From Elusimicrobium minutum (GTDB taxonomy: Bacteria > Elusimicrobiota > Elusimicrobia > Elusimicrobiales > UBA9959): a DNA stretch of 64,000 nucleotides. A program made the position numbers and the translations under genes. Positions 1 to 8,299 of the stretch are shown here, one piece after another (the stretch's first letter is position 1; each line of letters begins with the position of its first letter). The notes under the pieces were generated by a model that searched no databases, was not told where the DNA came from, and saw only the letters and a program-made list of their open reading frames with translations. The DNA lies in assembly GCA_020723765.1 (NCBI GenBank), contig DYIF01000007.1:29251-93250 (forward strand), in the 5' to 3' direction.

Positions 1-755
1 ACTGTCCTTGCGACGAGAGGGATCTTATAATATACGGAGACCAGTTGGCGCTTCAAATCCACGAATCCACGGGACATGCCAGCGAATTAGACAGAGTTTT
101 GGGTTATGAAGAATCTTACGCGGGCTCGAGCTTTTTGACTACGGAAAAATTGGGGAAATTAAGATACGGAAGCGAATTAGTTAATCTTGTCGCGGATACC
201 ACGCTCCCGGGCGGTCTTGCCACTTGCGGATACGACGACGACGGAGTCAGAGCTCAAAGATGGCATATAGTAAAAAACGGGATACTGAGCGGCTATATGA
301 CTAACAGAGAGTTTGCTTCGGCTATAGGCCATAAAAGAAGCATGGGATCAAACAGAGCCGATTCGTATAAAAGCATACCCATAATAAGAATAACCAATTT
401 AAGTTTAATGCCCGGGGATTGGGAGTATGAGGATATTATAAAAAGCACAAAAAAAGGGATAATAATGGAAAACAACAAATCCTGGAGCATAGACCAGAAA
501 AGGTTGAATTTTCAATTCGGTTGCGAGATAGGCTGGCTTATAGAAAACGGAAAGATTACGAAGATGGTAAAAAACCCGGTTTATCAGGGAATAACTCCGG
601 TTTTCTGGGGAAATTGCGACGCGATAGCAAACGAAAAATATTGGAAGTTATACGGGGTTTCAAACTGCGGTAAAGGGCAGCCTACTCAGATATTCAGAAT
701 GAGCCACGCCTCAAGCCCCGCAAGGTTTAAAAAAGTAAAAGTGTTTTCAAGGTAA
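1..755 (+). CDS. tldD: TldD/PmbA-family metalloprotease, 5'-truncated by window edge
   Basis: This is the C-terminal part of a TldD-like zinc metallopeptidase. TldD/TldE proteins process modified peptides and act on unfolded peptides in the cytoplasm. The HExxxH zinc motif is visible as HESTGH, followed by the family's ELDR segment, and the C-terminal GCEIGWLIENG and NCGKGQP stretches are typical. The reading frame is open from base 3, so the TTG at 45 is not a real start and the gene begins upstream of the window. A separate TldE/PmbA partner is not visible here. It is followed 14 bases later by a methyltransferase gene on the same strand. The family call is firm; the substrate is unknown. 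Confidence 0.9.
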   Translation, partial: CPCDERDLIIYGDQLALQIHESTGHASELDRVLGYEESYAGSSFLTTEKLGKLRYGSELVNLVADTTLPGGLATCGYDDDGVRAQRWHIVKNGILSGYMTNREFASAIGHKRSMGSNRADSYKSIPIIRITNLSLMPGDWEYEDIIKSTKKGIIMENNKSWSIDQKRLNFQFGCEIGWLIENGKITKMVKNPVYQGITPVFWGNCDAIANEKYWKLYGVSNCGKGQPTQIFRMSHASSPARFKKVKVFSR

Positions 756-769
756 TATAACTATTCAAA

Positions 770-1516
770 ATGGATAGAAATAAAACGAATAAAGAATGGT
801 TTAAGTCTTTTTTTAAAAAAGATTTTTATAATTTCGATTTTATCCCTAAAAAAAGAACTCAAGAAGAGGTTAGTTTTATAATAAAAGCTTCCGGGATAAA
901 AAAGGGCTTTAAAATTCTCGATATCCCTTGCGGGGCGGCAAGACATTCTTTAGAACTTGCCAAAAAAAAATTTGACGTCACGGCTTTGGATTATTCTAAA
1001 GAATATCTGGAGGATGCCGTTAAAAAAGCCCAAAAAACGGGGTTAAAAAACATAACTTTTGTAAGGAAAGACATGAGAAAGATAGATTTTAGAGAAGAGT
1101 TTGACCTTGCAATTAATATGTTTACATCATTCGGATACTTCGACGATAAAGATAATTATTTGTTTTTAAAAAAGATTTATAGATCTTTAAAAAAAGGCGG
1201 AGTTTTTATAATAGATATTAAAAACGGGGTATTTAGAAAAAATAATTTAAGCGAGAAAAACTGGGATATAATAGGAGATGCCATAGAACTTCAAGAGTTT
1301 GTATGGTTAAATAAAACTACGCTTAAAAATATATGGCATAAAATAGAAAACGGCGAGATGAAAACCAGAGTTTTTTATTTAAAAGTTTACGATAAAAAAT
1401 CGCTTAATAAAATTCTTAAAAAAGCCGGGTTTAAAGTTAAAAAAATATACGGCGATTTCGATTTTTCTCTGCTTAAAAAAAATTCAAAGCGAATAATAGC
1501 CGTTTGCAAAAAATAA
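770..1516 (+). CDS. class I SAM-dependent methyltransferase
   Basis: A 248-residue cytoplasmic methyltransferase with a Rossmann fold. The SAM-binding motif I is the LDIPCGAARHS segment near residues 48-58, followed by the acidic strand-2 end in VTALDYS. An INMFTSFGYF segment matches the substrate-adjacent motif of the YdjG/DUF-type small-molecule methyltransferases. The C-terminal half is lysine-rich. It lies directly after tldD without an evident terminator and 18 bases before the radical SAM gene, so it may share a transcript with tldD. The substrate cannot be read from the sequence. Confidence 0.85.
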   Translation: MDRNKTNKEWFKSFFKKDFYNFDFIPKKRTQEEVSFIIKASGIKKGFKILDIPCGAARHSLELAKKKFDVTALDYSKEYLEDAVKKAQKTGLKNITFVRKDMRKIDFREEFDLAINMFTSFGYFDDKDNYLFLKKIYRSLKKGGVFIIDIKNGVFRKNNLSEKNWDIIGDAIELQEFVWLNKTTLKNIWHKIENGEMKTRVFYLKVYDKKSLNKILKKAGFKVKKIYGDFDFSLLKKNSKRIIAVCKK

Positions 1517-1521
1517 ATCGG

Positions 1522-1527
1522 TATAAT
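1522..1527 (+). promoter_or_regulatory. TATAAT -10 box, leaderless-type promoter
   Basis: A perfect TATAAT lies 7 nt before the ATG at 1535, with no Shine-Dalgarno sequence between them. The predicted transcript would start at or next to the start codon. No good -35 hexamer was found at 16-18 bp. Confidence 0.45.
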
Positions 1528-1534
1528 ATTATAT

Positions 1535-2674
1535 ATGATAAACTCTCTATATTTGAAAAAATATTTTTATGTTTTTTTGTTTATTAATTTTATCTTTTTT
1601 TTAGAACTTGGATATAAAAAGATATTTGCAGAAGAGGATATTAAAGATAAAAAATTTAAAAAAGAATCCAATTTTAAAGAAGCTATGTTTTACGAAAAAC
1701 TTAAAGATAAAAAGGTTAAATGCAATCTTTGTCCTCGAGGATGCGTTTTAAAAGACGGAGAGATCGGTTTTTGCAGGGTTAGACAAAACATGGAAGGAAT
1801 GCTTTATTCTTTAAATTACTCGAAAGTAGCTGCCATAAATATAGACCCGATAGAAAAAAAACCGTTTTTCCATTTTCTTCCGGGCACAAAGGCTTTTTCC
1901 GTTGCTTGCGCGGGGTGCAATTTGAGATGCAAATACTGTCAGAACTGGGATATATCCCAGAGGGGGGCGTCGGATAGTATAGATAGATTCTTGTCTCCGA
2001 AAGAACTGGTAGATGCGGCTTTAAAATCCGGGGCTAAAAGCATAGCCTATACTTACTCAGAACCTACTGTTTTTTACGAATACGTAATAGACTCGGCTAA
2101 ACTTGCCAGAGAAAAAGGATTGAAAAACGTAGTAGTCACTTCCGGATTTATAAACCCCGAACCGCTTAAAGAGCTTATAAAATATGTGGATGCCTTTAAA
2201 ATAGATTTAAAAGGATTTAACGAGGGGTTTTATCTGAAATATACCTCCGGCGGACTTAAGCCGGTTCTTGAGTCTTTAAAAGTTATAAAAAATTCCAAAA
2301 GACATATTGAAATAGTAAATCTCGTTATTCCCGGAGCAAACGACAGCGAAGAAGATATAAGAAGTGTTTCAAAGTGGATAAAAGAAAATTTGGGTCCCGA
2401 GATACCCGTGCATTTTACAAGATTTTATCCTAACTATCTGATGACTCAAACCCCGCCCACATCCAAAAATACTCTTATAGTCGCGAGAAAAATAGCTATG
2501 GATGAAGGGTTAAAATATGTTTATACTGGAAATATAGATAATCCCGAAGGAGAAACGACATACTGCCCCGGCAATAAAATAGCGATAGAAAGACGCGGAT
2601 TTTTTTTATTAAAAAATAACTTAAACAAAGGAAAATGTCCGGACGGGACAAAAATATACGGGGTTTTCGAGTAA
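1535..2674 (+). CDS. amrS: AmmeMemoRadiSam-type radical SAM protein (AmrS-like)
   Basis: A 379-residue radical SAM protein related to pyruvate formate-lyase activating enzymes. The [4Fe-4S]/SAM triad is GCNLRCKYC (CxxxCxxC). The preceding CNLCPRGC and GFCRVR cysteine region and the INIDPIEKKPFFHFLPG segment are hallmarks of the AmmeMemoRadiSam family, whose reaction is undefined. The N terminus carries a hydrophobic helix at about residues 8-30 that looks like a signal anchor, which is unusual for a radical SAM enzyme. An in-frame ATG at 1685 would give a soluble protein without it. A TATAAT 7 nt upstream supports the longer start. The AMMECR1 and MEMO partners are not next to it. Confidence 0.85.
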   Translation: MINSLYLKKYFYVFLFINFIFFLELGYKKIFAEEDIKDKKFKKESNFKEAMFYEKLKDKKVKCNLCPRGCVLKDGEIGFCRVRQNMEGMLYSLNYSKVAAINIDPIEKKPFFHFLPGTKAFSVACAGCNLRCKYCQNWDISQRGASDSIDRFLSPKELVDAALKSGAKSIAYTYSEPTVFYEYVIDSAKLAREKGLKNVVVTSGFINPEPLKELIKYVDAFKIDLKGFNEGFYLKYTSGGLKPVLESLKVIKNSKRHIEIVNLVIPGANDSEEDIRSVSKWIKENLGPEIPVHFTRFYPNYLMTQTPPTSKNTLIVARKIAMDEGLKYVYTGNIDNPEGETTYCPGNKIAIERRGFFLLKNNLNKGKCPDGTKIYGVFE

Positions 2675-2677
2675 ATA

Positions 2678-3205
2678 ATGAAAGAAGATCTTGAGATAAT
2701 AAAAAGGGTGCTTTCTGGCGAGAAAGAGGCTTTTTCGGAAATTTTTTTAAAACACTACGATTTTATATTCAGGTCTGTAATGAAATATATTTCCATAGAA
2801 GATAAAGCCAAAGACATAACTCAGGATGTTTTTATAAAAGCTTATGAGAAATTGGAAACTTTTAAAAACGATTCCAAACTATCCTCATGGCTTTATTCCA
2901 TAGCATATAATATTTCGATTAATTATATAACGAGAGAAAAAGATAAATTTGTAGATTTAAATTATGACGATTTTTTTGTATCAAATGAAACTCAAGACGA
3001 TATATACGATAAAGAAATGATAAAAGAACTCTCAGATGCGTTAGAAAAGCTTCCGGCTCATTACAGGATAATAATAAAACTATATTATTTCGACGAAAAA
3101 TCTTACGAAGAAATATCCGAAATATTGAATATCCCGATAAACACGGTAAAGACTCAACTGTTTAGGGCCAAAGATAAGATAAAAAAATATTTTAAGGACG
3201 AGTGA
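2678..3205 (+). CDS. ECF-family RNA polymerase sigma factor
   Basis: A 175-residue sigma-70 family factor of the extracytoplasmic-function type. It has region 2 (about residues 20-90, with the QDVFIKAYEKL and SWLYSIAYN segments) and region 4 (about residues 120-170, with LPAHYRIIIKLYYFDEKSY and IPINTVKTQLFRAK). It directs RNA polymerase to a dedicated promoter set. It starts 3 bases after the radical SAM gene and is probably co-transcribed with it. No recognisable anti-sigma factor follows. The next gene encodes a two-helix membrane protein with a DUF4097 domain that could sense envelope state, which is inference only. Confidence 0.9.
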   Translation: MKEDLEIIKRVLSGEKEAFSEIFLKHYDFIFRSVMKYISIEDKAKDITQDVFIKAYEKLETFKNDSKLSSWLYSIAYNISINYITREKDKFVDLNYDDFFVSNETQDDIYDKEMIKELSDALEKLPAHYRIIIKLYYFDEKSYEEISEILNIPINTVKTQLFRAKDKIKKYFKDE

Positions 3206-3231
3206 AACATTTTTGATGTTTTTGTGTCTTA

Positions 3232-3237
3232 TATAAT
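3232..3237 (+). promoter_or_regulatory. TATAAT -10 box upstream of DUF4097 gene
   Basis: A TATAAT hexamer lies 37 nt before the ATG at 3275, after a short hairpin (AAACAT/ATGTTT, 3206-3222) that may end the sigma-factor transcript. A strong AAGGAGG ribosome site follows it, so this gene seems to have its own conventional promoter. Confidence 0.35.
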
Positions 3238-3274
3238 GAAAGGATAAAACTTTCGATATACAAGGAGGTAAGTT

Positions 3275-4138
3275 ATGATAAGAAGACTTATAGAACTTAT
3301 GGTTCTATTGATACTCGTGTTGGGGTTTGTTTATTTGCTGTCGGTATTAAATTCTGCAAACCCCGATATAGCGGCCAAAACTATAGAGGTAATTAAATGG
3401 GGGGTAATAATAGTTTTCGGCTTTTTGACGGTTATTGTACTCGGAGTGGTGTTGATAGCGGTAGTTGCTATAATATTCGGAGTTTCCTGGCTTAAAAAAG
3501 AAAAATTTCTTAATATATCGGATATTATTTCTTCAAAAGCTAAAGACTTAGACATAAAAAACTATCAGAGAAGAAAAGTGAATATTGATATTTCCGATTA
3601 TAAAGACGATATCTTCGAGGTTAAGTCTGCAATAGACGGAGTAAAGATAGAAGGAACGGGAGATAAAAAAGCGACAATAGAAGCCGAGATATACGAAAAA
3701 GAGGAAGGGGAAACCGAGCTTTATATAGAAAACGGAGTTTTAAGTTTAAAGACCGCAAGCGGAAACAAATCCAGGATAGGCGAAGTTTCAGCTAAGATTC
3801 CGAATAACTTAAAAGAAGTTACCGCGGTATCGACGAACGGAGATATAGAAATATCTCATATGAAATCCAAAGAGATTACGATAAAAAACGTAAGCGGTGA
3901 TATAAAACTATCCGATTGTTATTCTGACCAGGCCACTGTTAAATCGGTCAACTCCGATATAATAATCTCGGGCGGAGAGTATAAAGAGATTTATGTTAAA
4001 AATATAAATGGAGATGTTTTGTTGGAAAACTCCAAGATTGAGGAAGCCAGTGTTAAAACCGTTAATGGAAACATTAAAAAACAAAACTCAGAAATCAAAA
4101 AACAAAACTTCAAAGTGTTAAAAGGGAACATATATTAA
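3275..4138 (+). CDS. membrane protein with DUF4097 beta-strand repeat domain
   Basis: A 287-residue protein with two N-terminal membrane helices (about residues 5-25 and 42-75). It continues into a soluble domain of repeated short beta strands carrying motifs such as NVSGDIKLSD, SVNSDIIISGG, NINGDVLLENS and TVNGNIKKQ. This is the DUF4097 (putative adhesin-like beta-helix) pattern, in which N-G/S-D-I repeats stack. Such proteins often sit beside ECF sigma factors or PspC-type membrane proteins. A good AAGGAGG ribosome site precedes the ATG. Its function is not known; a role in envelope sensing next to the sigma factor is only inferred. Confidence 0.75.
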   Translation: MIRRLIELMVLLILVLGFVYLLSVLNSANPDIAAKTIEVIKWGVIIVFGFLTVIVLGVVLIAVVAIIFGVSWLKKEKFLNISDIISSKAKDLDIKNYQRRKVNIDISDYKDDIFEVKSAIDGVKIEGTGDKKATIEAEIYEKEEGETELYIENGVLSLKTASGNKSRIGEVSAKIPNNLKEVTAVSTNGDIEISHMKSKEITIKNVSGDIKLSDCYSDQATVKSVNSDIIISGGEYKEIYVKNINGDVLLENSKIEEASVKTVNGNIKKQNSEIKKQNFKVLKGNIY

Positions 4139-4163
4139 AAACGTGTAAAATTGCCGTTCAATA

Positions 4164-4213
4164 TATTAGAGGGTATTGGAAAATAAAAGCAAACTTACCA
4201 ATACCCTCTAATA
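4164..4213. terminator. perfect 16-bp inverted repeat between convergent genes
   Basis: The arms 4164-4179 and 4198-4213 are exact reverse complements over 16 bp, separated by 18 nt. The repeat lies between a plus-strand gene ending at 4138 and a minus-strand gene ending at 4279, and AT-rich tracts flank both sides. A bidirectional terminator is the simplest reading, although the loop is long and there is no clean U-run. Confidence 0.6.
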
Positions 4214-4278
4214 ATTTTAGATTCTTTTATATTTTGAAAATAAAAAGTAATAATTAAAGGCTGTTATTTAGATAATTA

Positions 4279-5130
4279 TTATTCGCAAATTTTTGTACAT
4301 TTGCATTTTTCTTTTTCACAGTCGATCCATTTCTTGCATTTATAATTGATACATTCACCTGTGTAATAATCGTAATCGGTGCATTCTTCTTCTTCACAAC
4401 ATTTTGTTTTATATGTTTCACACTCATATTCGCAACATGAGGTATCTATATTTTTTTGTTTTTCCGGTAGTTTGGATTGGGAAATATTTATTTTAAATCC
4501 GATTTTATTATATTCTGAAGATGGGGGACATCCGGATACTTCAAGTTTTTTTTCAAGAACCATTTGTTTGCATGCGTAGTCTGTTGCCATTCCTTTAAAA
4601 TAACTCGAAGGAGCCAATTTTATAAATTTTTCGAGGTTTTCAATTGCTTTATTAGATTCCGGAGTGTTTTTGTATAGTTGAAATAGTTCATACCATACAT
4701 AAGGATTTTCCGGTTTTAGCTCAGAAGATTTTTTAAGATTTGTTAGGGCTTTGGAAAAATCCCCTTTATTTGAATATAATCTCCCGAGTGTATAGTAATA
4801 TTTAGATTCCTTTGGATTCTTTTCTATAGCTTTTGAAATATTAAAAATAGCGTTATCTAAATCTCCAATCATTTCATTAATTAGTGTCGCTTTAAAGAGA
4901 TCTTCTTCGCTTTCTATTTTATTTTGTTTTAAATATTTTTCTGCGGATTTATAAATTTCTGTTGAAATTTTATCCATATCGCCTTTGTAAATCTTAATTA
5001 ATGTATATGATTGCAAAGGGGTTAGATCTAACATTTTAATTATCTCCTGCCATTGATTGACATCGTTTTTAGTTTGAGAATTTAATGTATATGAAAATAA
5101 GAAAAAAACAACGTAGAAAAGCCTTTTCAT
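4279..5130 (-). CDS. secreted TPR protein with C-terminal Cys-rich domain
   Basis: A 283-residue protein. A signal peptide is visible (Lys-Arg followed by a hydrophobic run to about residue 18). Tetratricopeptide repeats cover about residues 80-185, for example the YYTLGRLYSNKGDFSKALTN and VWYELFQLYKNTPESNKAIEN repeats. A C-terminal cysteine-rich segment (about residues 225-283) contains CCEYEC, CCEEEEC and CKKWIDCEKEKC. The start is placed at the ATG ending at 5130 because a GGAGG lies just before it; an in-frame TTG 12 bases upstream would overlap that site. A similar TPR plus Cys-rich combination occurs as two overlapping genes at 51996-53260. The function is unknown; a periplasmic or surface assembly role is plausible. 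Confidence 0.7.
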   Translation of the reverse strand: MKRLFYVVFFLFSYTLNSQTKNDVNQWQEIIKMLDLTPLQSYTLIKIYKGDMDKISTEIYKSAEKYLKQNKIESEEDLFKATLINEMIGDLDNAIFNISKAIEKNPKESKYYYTLGRLYSNKGDFSKALTNLKKSSELKPENPYVWYELFQLYKNTPESNKAIENLEKFIKLAPSSYFKGMATDYACKQMVLEKKLEVSGCPPSSEYNKIGFKINISQSKLPEKQKNIDTSCCEYECETYKTKCCEEEECTDYDYYTGECINYKCKKWIDCEKEKCKCTKICE

Positions 5131-5141
5131 TTTTCCTCCCA

Positions 5142-5334
5142 ATTCTTAATTAAATTATAAAAAAAATAATTTTTCGTGTCAATTTAACTCCGTAGGTGGG
5201 TATAGAGATCGCGAACACCTGGAAACAGGATTAGTAAAAATTATAAAATTGGTCCTGACCAGGGTGTTTGAGGTTGAAAGGCTAAACTTTTCACGTTTTA
5301 GCCAGTTAAAACCCCTGGCCAGGAGGTGTCTTGT
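5142..5334. other. non-coding stretch with nested inverted repeats upstream of transposase remnant
   Basis: No gene is seen here. CCTGACCAGGG (5254-5264) and CCCTGGCCAGG (5313-5323) pair with one G-U position. They enclose an exact 7-bp hairpin, GGCTAAA/TTTAGCC (5280-5286 and 5297-5303). AACACCTGG near 5212 can alternatively pair with CCAGGGTGTT near 5259. The structure ends at the AGGAGG ribosome site of the transposase remnant, so it may be an insertion-sequence end or a leader that limits transposase translation. Confidence 0.4.
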
Positions 5335-5548
5335 ATGGTATCTGTAGTCACCTATAATGAATTATATCAAATTAGCCCGGTTAAGGCTCGTATGAAAATT
5401 AAAGAATTGTTTTCTAAAACACATAGTATCAGGCAAACTGCAAAAATATTATCCTGTTCCAACTTCTACTGTATCTAAATGGCTCAAACGCCATAACTTA
5501 CTTAATCTTTCTAAATCACCTAAAAAATGTTTATTATTGTATGTTTAA
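5335..5548 (+). pseudogene. broken transposase N-terminal HTH fragment
   Basis: An AGGAGG site at 5321-5326 precedes an ATG at 5335. The frame reads through KIKELFSKTHSIRQTAKILS and stops at about residue 47. Shifting frame inside the same region continues with TVSKWLKRHNLLNLSKSPKK before a stop at 5546-5548. Together these form a helix-turn-helix domain of the kind at the N terminus of IS481/IS3-type integrase-core transposases. The catalytic DDE domain is absent, so this is a frameshifted and truncated relic. No other insertion-sequence end was confidently located. Confidence 0.55.
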
Positions 5549-5661
5549 TCCCTTCCTCATTTATACTTTATTTTACAATTTACACAATTTTATGAATACT
5601 ATCGATACCTAAATTATTAGTAATTGGAAATCTTTTATGTATAATTTATTAAGGAGGGTTT
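5549..5661 (+). promoter_or_regulatory. AT-rich leader with TATAAT upstream of fumarase
   Basis: This AT-rich stretch has no open gene. A TATAAT at 5640-5645 followed by an AAGGAGGG ribosome site at 5651-5658 probably forms the fumarase promoter and leader. No convincing -35 element was found at the standard spacing. Confidence 0.35.
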
Positions 5662-7269
5662 ATGAAGTTTGAGTTTAAGAAAATATTATCAGCTGAAAAA
5701 CAAAAAGTTAAATACAGGCTTATAACCAAAGATTATGTTAAAACTTTCAAATCAGGTAAGTTTCAATTTTTACAAATAGATCCAAAAGCTTTGGAATTGT
5801 TGGCTAAAGAAGCTTTTAGAGACCTTGAGTTTTTATATAGAACCGATCATTTAAAACAAACGGCATCCGTATTGGAAGATCCCCAAGCCTCCGATAACGA
5901 TAAATATATAGCCTATCTTTTTCTGGAAGACGCCGTTATATCTAAAAATTTTGAGCTTCCTTTATGCCAGGATACCGGAACGGCTACTGTGGTGGCCAAA
6001 AAAGGCGAGTTTGTAATAACCGGCGCAGATGACGAAAAATATATATCCAAGGGGATATTTGAAACTTTTCAAAAAGAAAATTTAAGGTATTCCCAAACTT
6101 TGCCTTTAGATATGTATAAAGAAAAAAACAGCGGTAATAATTTGCCGGCTCAAATAGACATATATTCCAATACGGGAAACGAGTATGAATTTTTGTTTAT
6201 AGCAAAAGGCGGCGGTTCGGCTAATAAAACATTTTTATATCAGGAAACCGCCGCGATATTGACTCCGGAAAAACTAAAACCTTTTCTTGTCGAAAAAATG
6301 AAAAACATAGGCACATCCGCATGCCCTCCTTATCATCTGGTTTTTGTTATAGGCGGAACAAGCGCGGAGTATGTTTTAAAAACGGTAAAATTGGCTTCCA
6401 CAGGTTATTACGATAATCTGCCGCCAAAACCCACAAAAAAATCCATAGGGTTTAGAGATTTGGAAATGGAAAAATATCTTTTGGAAGAGTCCTATAAATT
6501 AGGTTATGGAGCTCAGTTTGGCGGCAAATACTTTGCTCACGACGTAAGAGTTATAAGGCTCCCAAGACACGGCGCAAGCTGTCCAATAGGGGTCGGTTTA
6601 TCCTGTATGGCCCACAGGCAGGCTTTGGGTAAGATAAACGAAAAAGGGATATGGGTCGAGGAATTAGAAAGAAATCCAGAAAGATTTATTAAGGACGAAT
6701 GGAGAGAAAGATACGGAAAACAAAACGGCATTATAATAGATTTAAACAGGCCTATAAAAGAAGTGCTTTTAGATATATCTAAACACCCGGTCGGAACAAG
6801 GCTTCTTTTAAACGGCAAAATAGTCGTTGCAAGAGACCTGGCTCATAAAAGATTTAAAGAAATATTCGATAGCGGAAAACCTCTTCCCGACTATCTTTTA
6901 AATCATCCCGTATATTATGCGGGCCCCGCAAAAAAACCGAATAATAAACCTTCAGGTTCCATGGGCCCCACGACGGCCGGAAGAATGGATTCTTATGTGG
7001 AATTTTTACAATCGAAAGGGGCGTCGATGGTTATGATAGCAAAAGGCAATAGAAGTCAAGTTGTAACCGACTCGTGCAAAAAATACGGCGGTTTTTATTT
7101 AGGCTCTCCAGGAGGTCCCGCCGCATATCTTGCGGATAGATGCATTAAAAAAGTCGAGTGTATAGATTTTTCGGACCTTGGAATGGAAGCTGTATGGCTC
7201 GTAGATGTGGAAAATTTCCCGGTATTTATAATAGTCGACGACAAAGGCAACGATTTGTATAAACTCTAA
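5662..7269 (+). CDS. fumA: class I (Fe-S) fumarate hydratase
   Basis: A 535-residue oxygen-sensitive fumarase that interconverts fumarate and L-malate in the cytoplasm. The three [4Fe-4S] cysteines of this family appear at about C102 (LPLCQDTGT), C221 (TSACPPYH) and C315 (GLSCMAHR). The C-terminal beta domain follows, with the [25 protein letters not shown] and [15 protein letters not shown] segments. The alpha and beta parts are fused in one chain, as in E. coli FumA/FumB, and the length matches. An AAGGAGGG ribosome site and a TATAAT lie just upstream. Together with sucCD it provides part of a reductive or partial TCA route. Confidence 0.95.
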   Translation: MKFEFKKILSAEKQKVKYRLITKDYVKTFKSGKFQFLQIDPKALELLAKEAFRDLEFLYRTDHLKQTASVLEDPQASDNDKYIAYLFLEDAVISKNFELPLCQDTGTATVVAKKGEFVITGADDEKYISKGIFETFQKENLRYSQTLPLDMYKEKNSGNNLPAQIDIYSNTGNEYEFLFIAKGGGSANKTFLYQETAAILTPEKLKPFLVEKMKNIGTSACPPYHLVFVIGGTSAEYVLKTVKLASTGYYDNLPPKPTKKSIGFRDLEMEKYLLEESYKLGYGAQFGGKYFAHDVRVIRLPRHGASCPIGVGLSCMAHRQALGKINEKGIWVEELERNPERFIKDEWRERYGKQNGIIIDLNRPIKEVLLDISKHPVGTRLLLNGKIVVARDLAHKRFKEIFDSGKPLPDYLLNHPVYYAGPAKKPNNKPSGSMGPTTAGRMDSYVEFLQSKGASMVMIAKGNRSQVVTDSCKKYGGFYLGSPGGPAAYLADRCIKKVECIDFSDLGMEAVWLVDVENFPVFIIVDDKGNDLYKL

Positions 7270-7314
7270 TTTTATATTTAATAAAAATATCTAAGACTAA
7301 AAATTAACTTTTCG

Positions 7315-7352
7315 ACTATTTTGGCCGATCGGCGTTTTTTGTCGCAAATAGT
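7315..7352 (+). terminator. possible terminator after fumarase
   Basis: ACTATTT (7315-7321) pairs with AAATAGT (7346-7352). The exact palindrome GCCGATCGGC (7324-7333) sits inside and is followed directly by a short T-run. It lies between fumA and the next gene and resembles a factor-independent terminator, but the palindrome has no loop. Confidence 0.35.
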
Positions 7353-7399
7353 GGTAGAGTTTAAAAAGAAATCTTTATTAATTTTATAAAATATCATTT

Positions 7400-8269
7400 A
7401 TGTCGAATAATAAATTCTGGCTTTATTTGGGGCTTTTTTACTGCGCTTTTATATGGGGTTCGACTTTTGTGGTTACAAAATGGGCTTTGTCGACCGTAAA
7501 TCCGGTGGTTATGGTTTCAATAAGGTTTTTTATATCTGCCATAGTTCTTTTGCCTTTTGTTTTAAAAAAAGATTTAAAAAGTTATTTTAAAGAAGCATTT
7601 ATCCTTTCAATTTTTTTGTCTTTGCTCTATATCACTCAAACAGTAGGTCTTTTATACACTACAGCTTCAAACAGTGGTTTTATTACTGGTCTTTTTATAA
7701 TATTCATTCCTCTTTTTATCTTTTTATTTAAGAAAATAAGGCCTGACAAAATAGAAATAATTTCTTCTCTTATTGCGATATCCGGAATGTGGTTTCTAAC
7801 GGGTGGAGTAGACGGGATAAACAAAGGAGACCTTTTGACTCTTATAGCAGCAATGAGCTATTCTGCTCATCTTCTTTTTACGGATAAATATGTTAAAAAA
7901 AATTACGATACTACACTTCTTGTTTTTCAGCAGTTCTGGATGGTAGGTTTAATTTCCCTCGTTTTTTCTTTGATATTTAAATATGATTTTAAGATTTTAA
8001 ATTTTAATGGTTGGATTGTTATAGTTTTTTTATCCTTGTTTCCTACGCTTTCAGCTTTTTTTATACAGATGAGGGCACAAAAACATATAGAACCATTTAA
8101 GGTTGGAATAATATTCTGTTTTGAGCCGGTTTTCGCCGCCATATTCGCATGGACCATCGGAGGAGAAGATTTTGTTTTTTCAAAGGCTATTGGGGGTTTT
8201 TTGATATTTATGGCTATGGTTTCAGTGGAAGTTGAAAAGTTCTTTAATTTTAGAAAACAAGAAGAATAA
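7400..8269 (+). CDS. EamA (DMT) family transporter
   Basis: A 289-residue polytopic inner-membrane protein with about ten helices in two EamA repeats. The first repeat opens with AFIWGSTFVVTKWAL and the second follows the LLTLIAAMSYSAHLLFTDKY segment. The EPVFAAIFAW motif near the C terminus is characteristic. Members export amino acids, nucleotide-sugar-like or other small metabolites; the substrate is not predictable. No Shine-Dalgarno sequence is present. A TAAAAT box lies 7 nt upstream of the ATG, in line with the leaderless pattern seen elsewhere in the window. Confidence 0.85.
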   Translation: MSNNKFWLYLGLFYCAFIWGSTFVVTKWALSTVNPVVMVSIRFFISAIVLLPFVLKKDLKSYFKEAFILSIFLSLLYITQTVGLLYTTASNSGFITGLFIIFIPLFIFLFKKIRPDKIEIISSLIAISGMWFLTGGVDGINKGDLLTLIAAMSYSAHLLFTDKYVKKNYDTTLLVFQQFWMVGLISLVFSLIFKYDFKILNFNGWIVIVFLSLFPTLSAFFIQMRAQKHIEPFKVGIIFCFEPVFAAIFAWTIGGEDFVFSKAIGGFLIFMAMVSVEVEKFFNFRKQEE

Positions 8270-8299
8270 TTTTTATATAATATCTAAAAAGGAGGGTTT

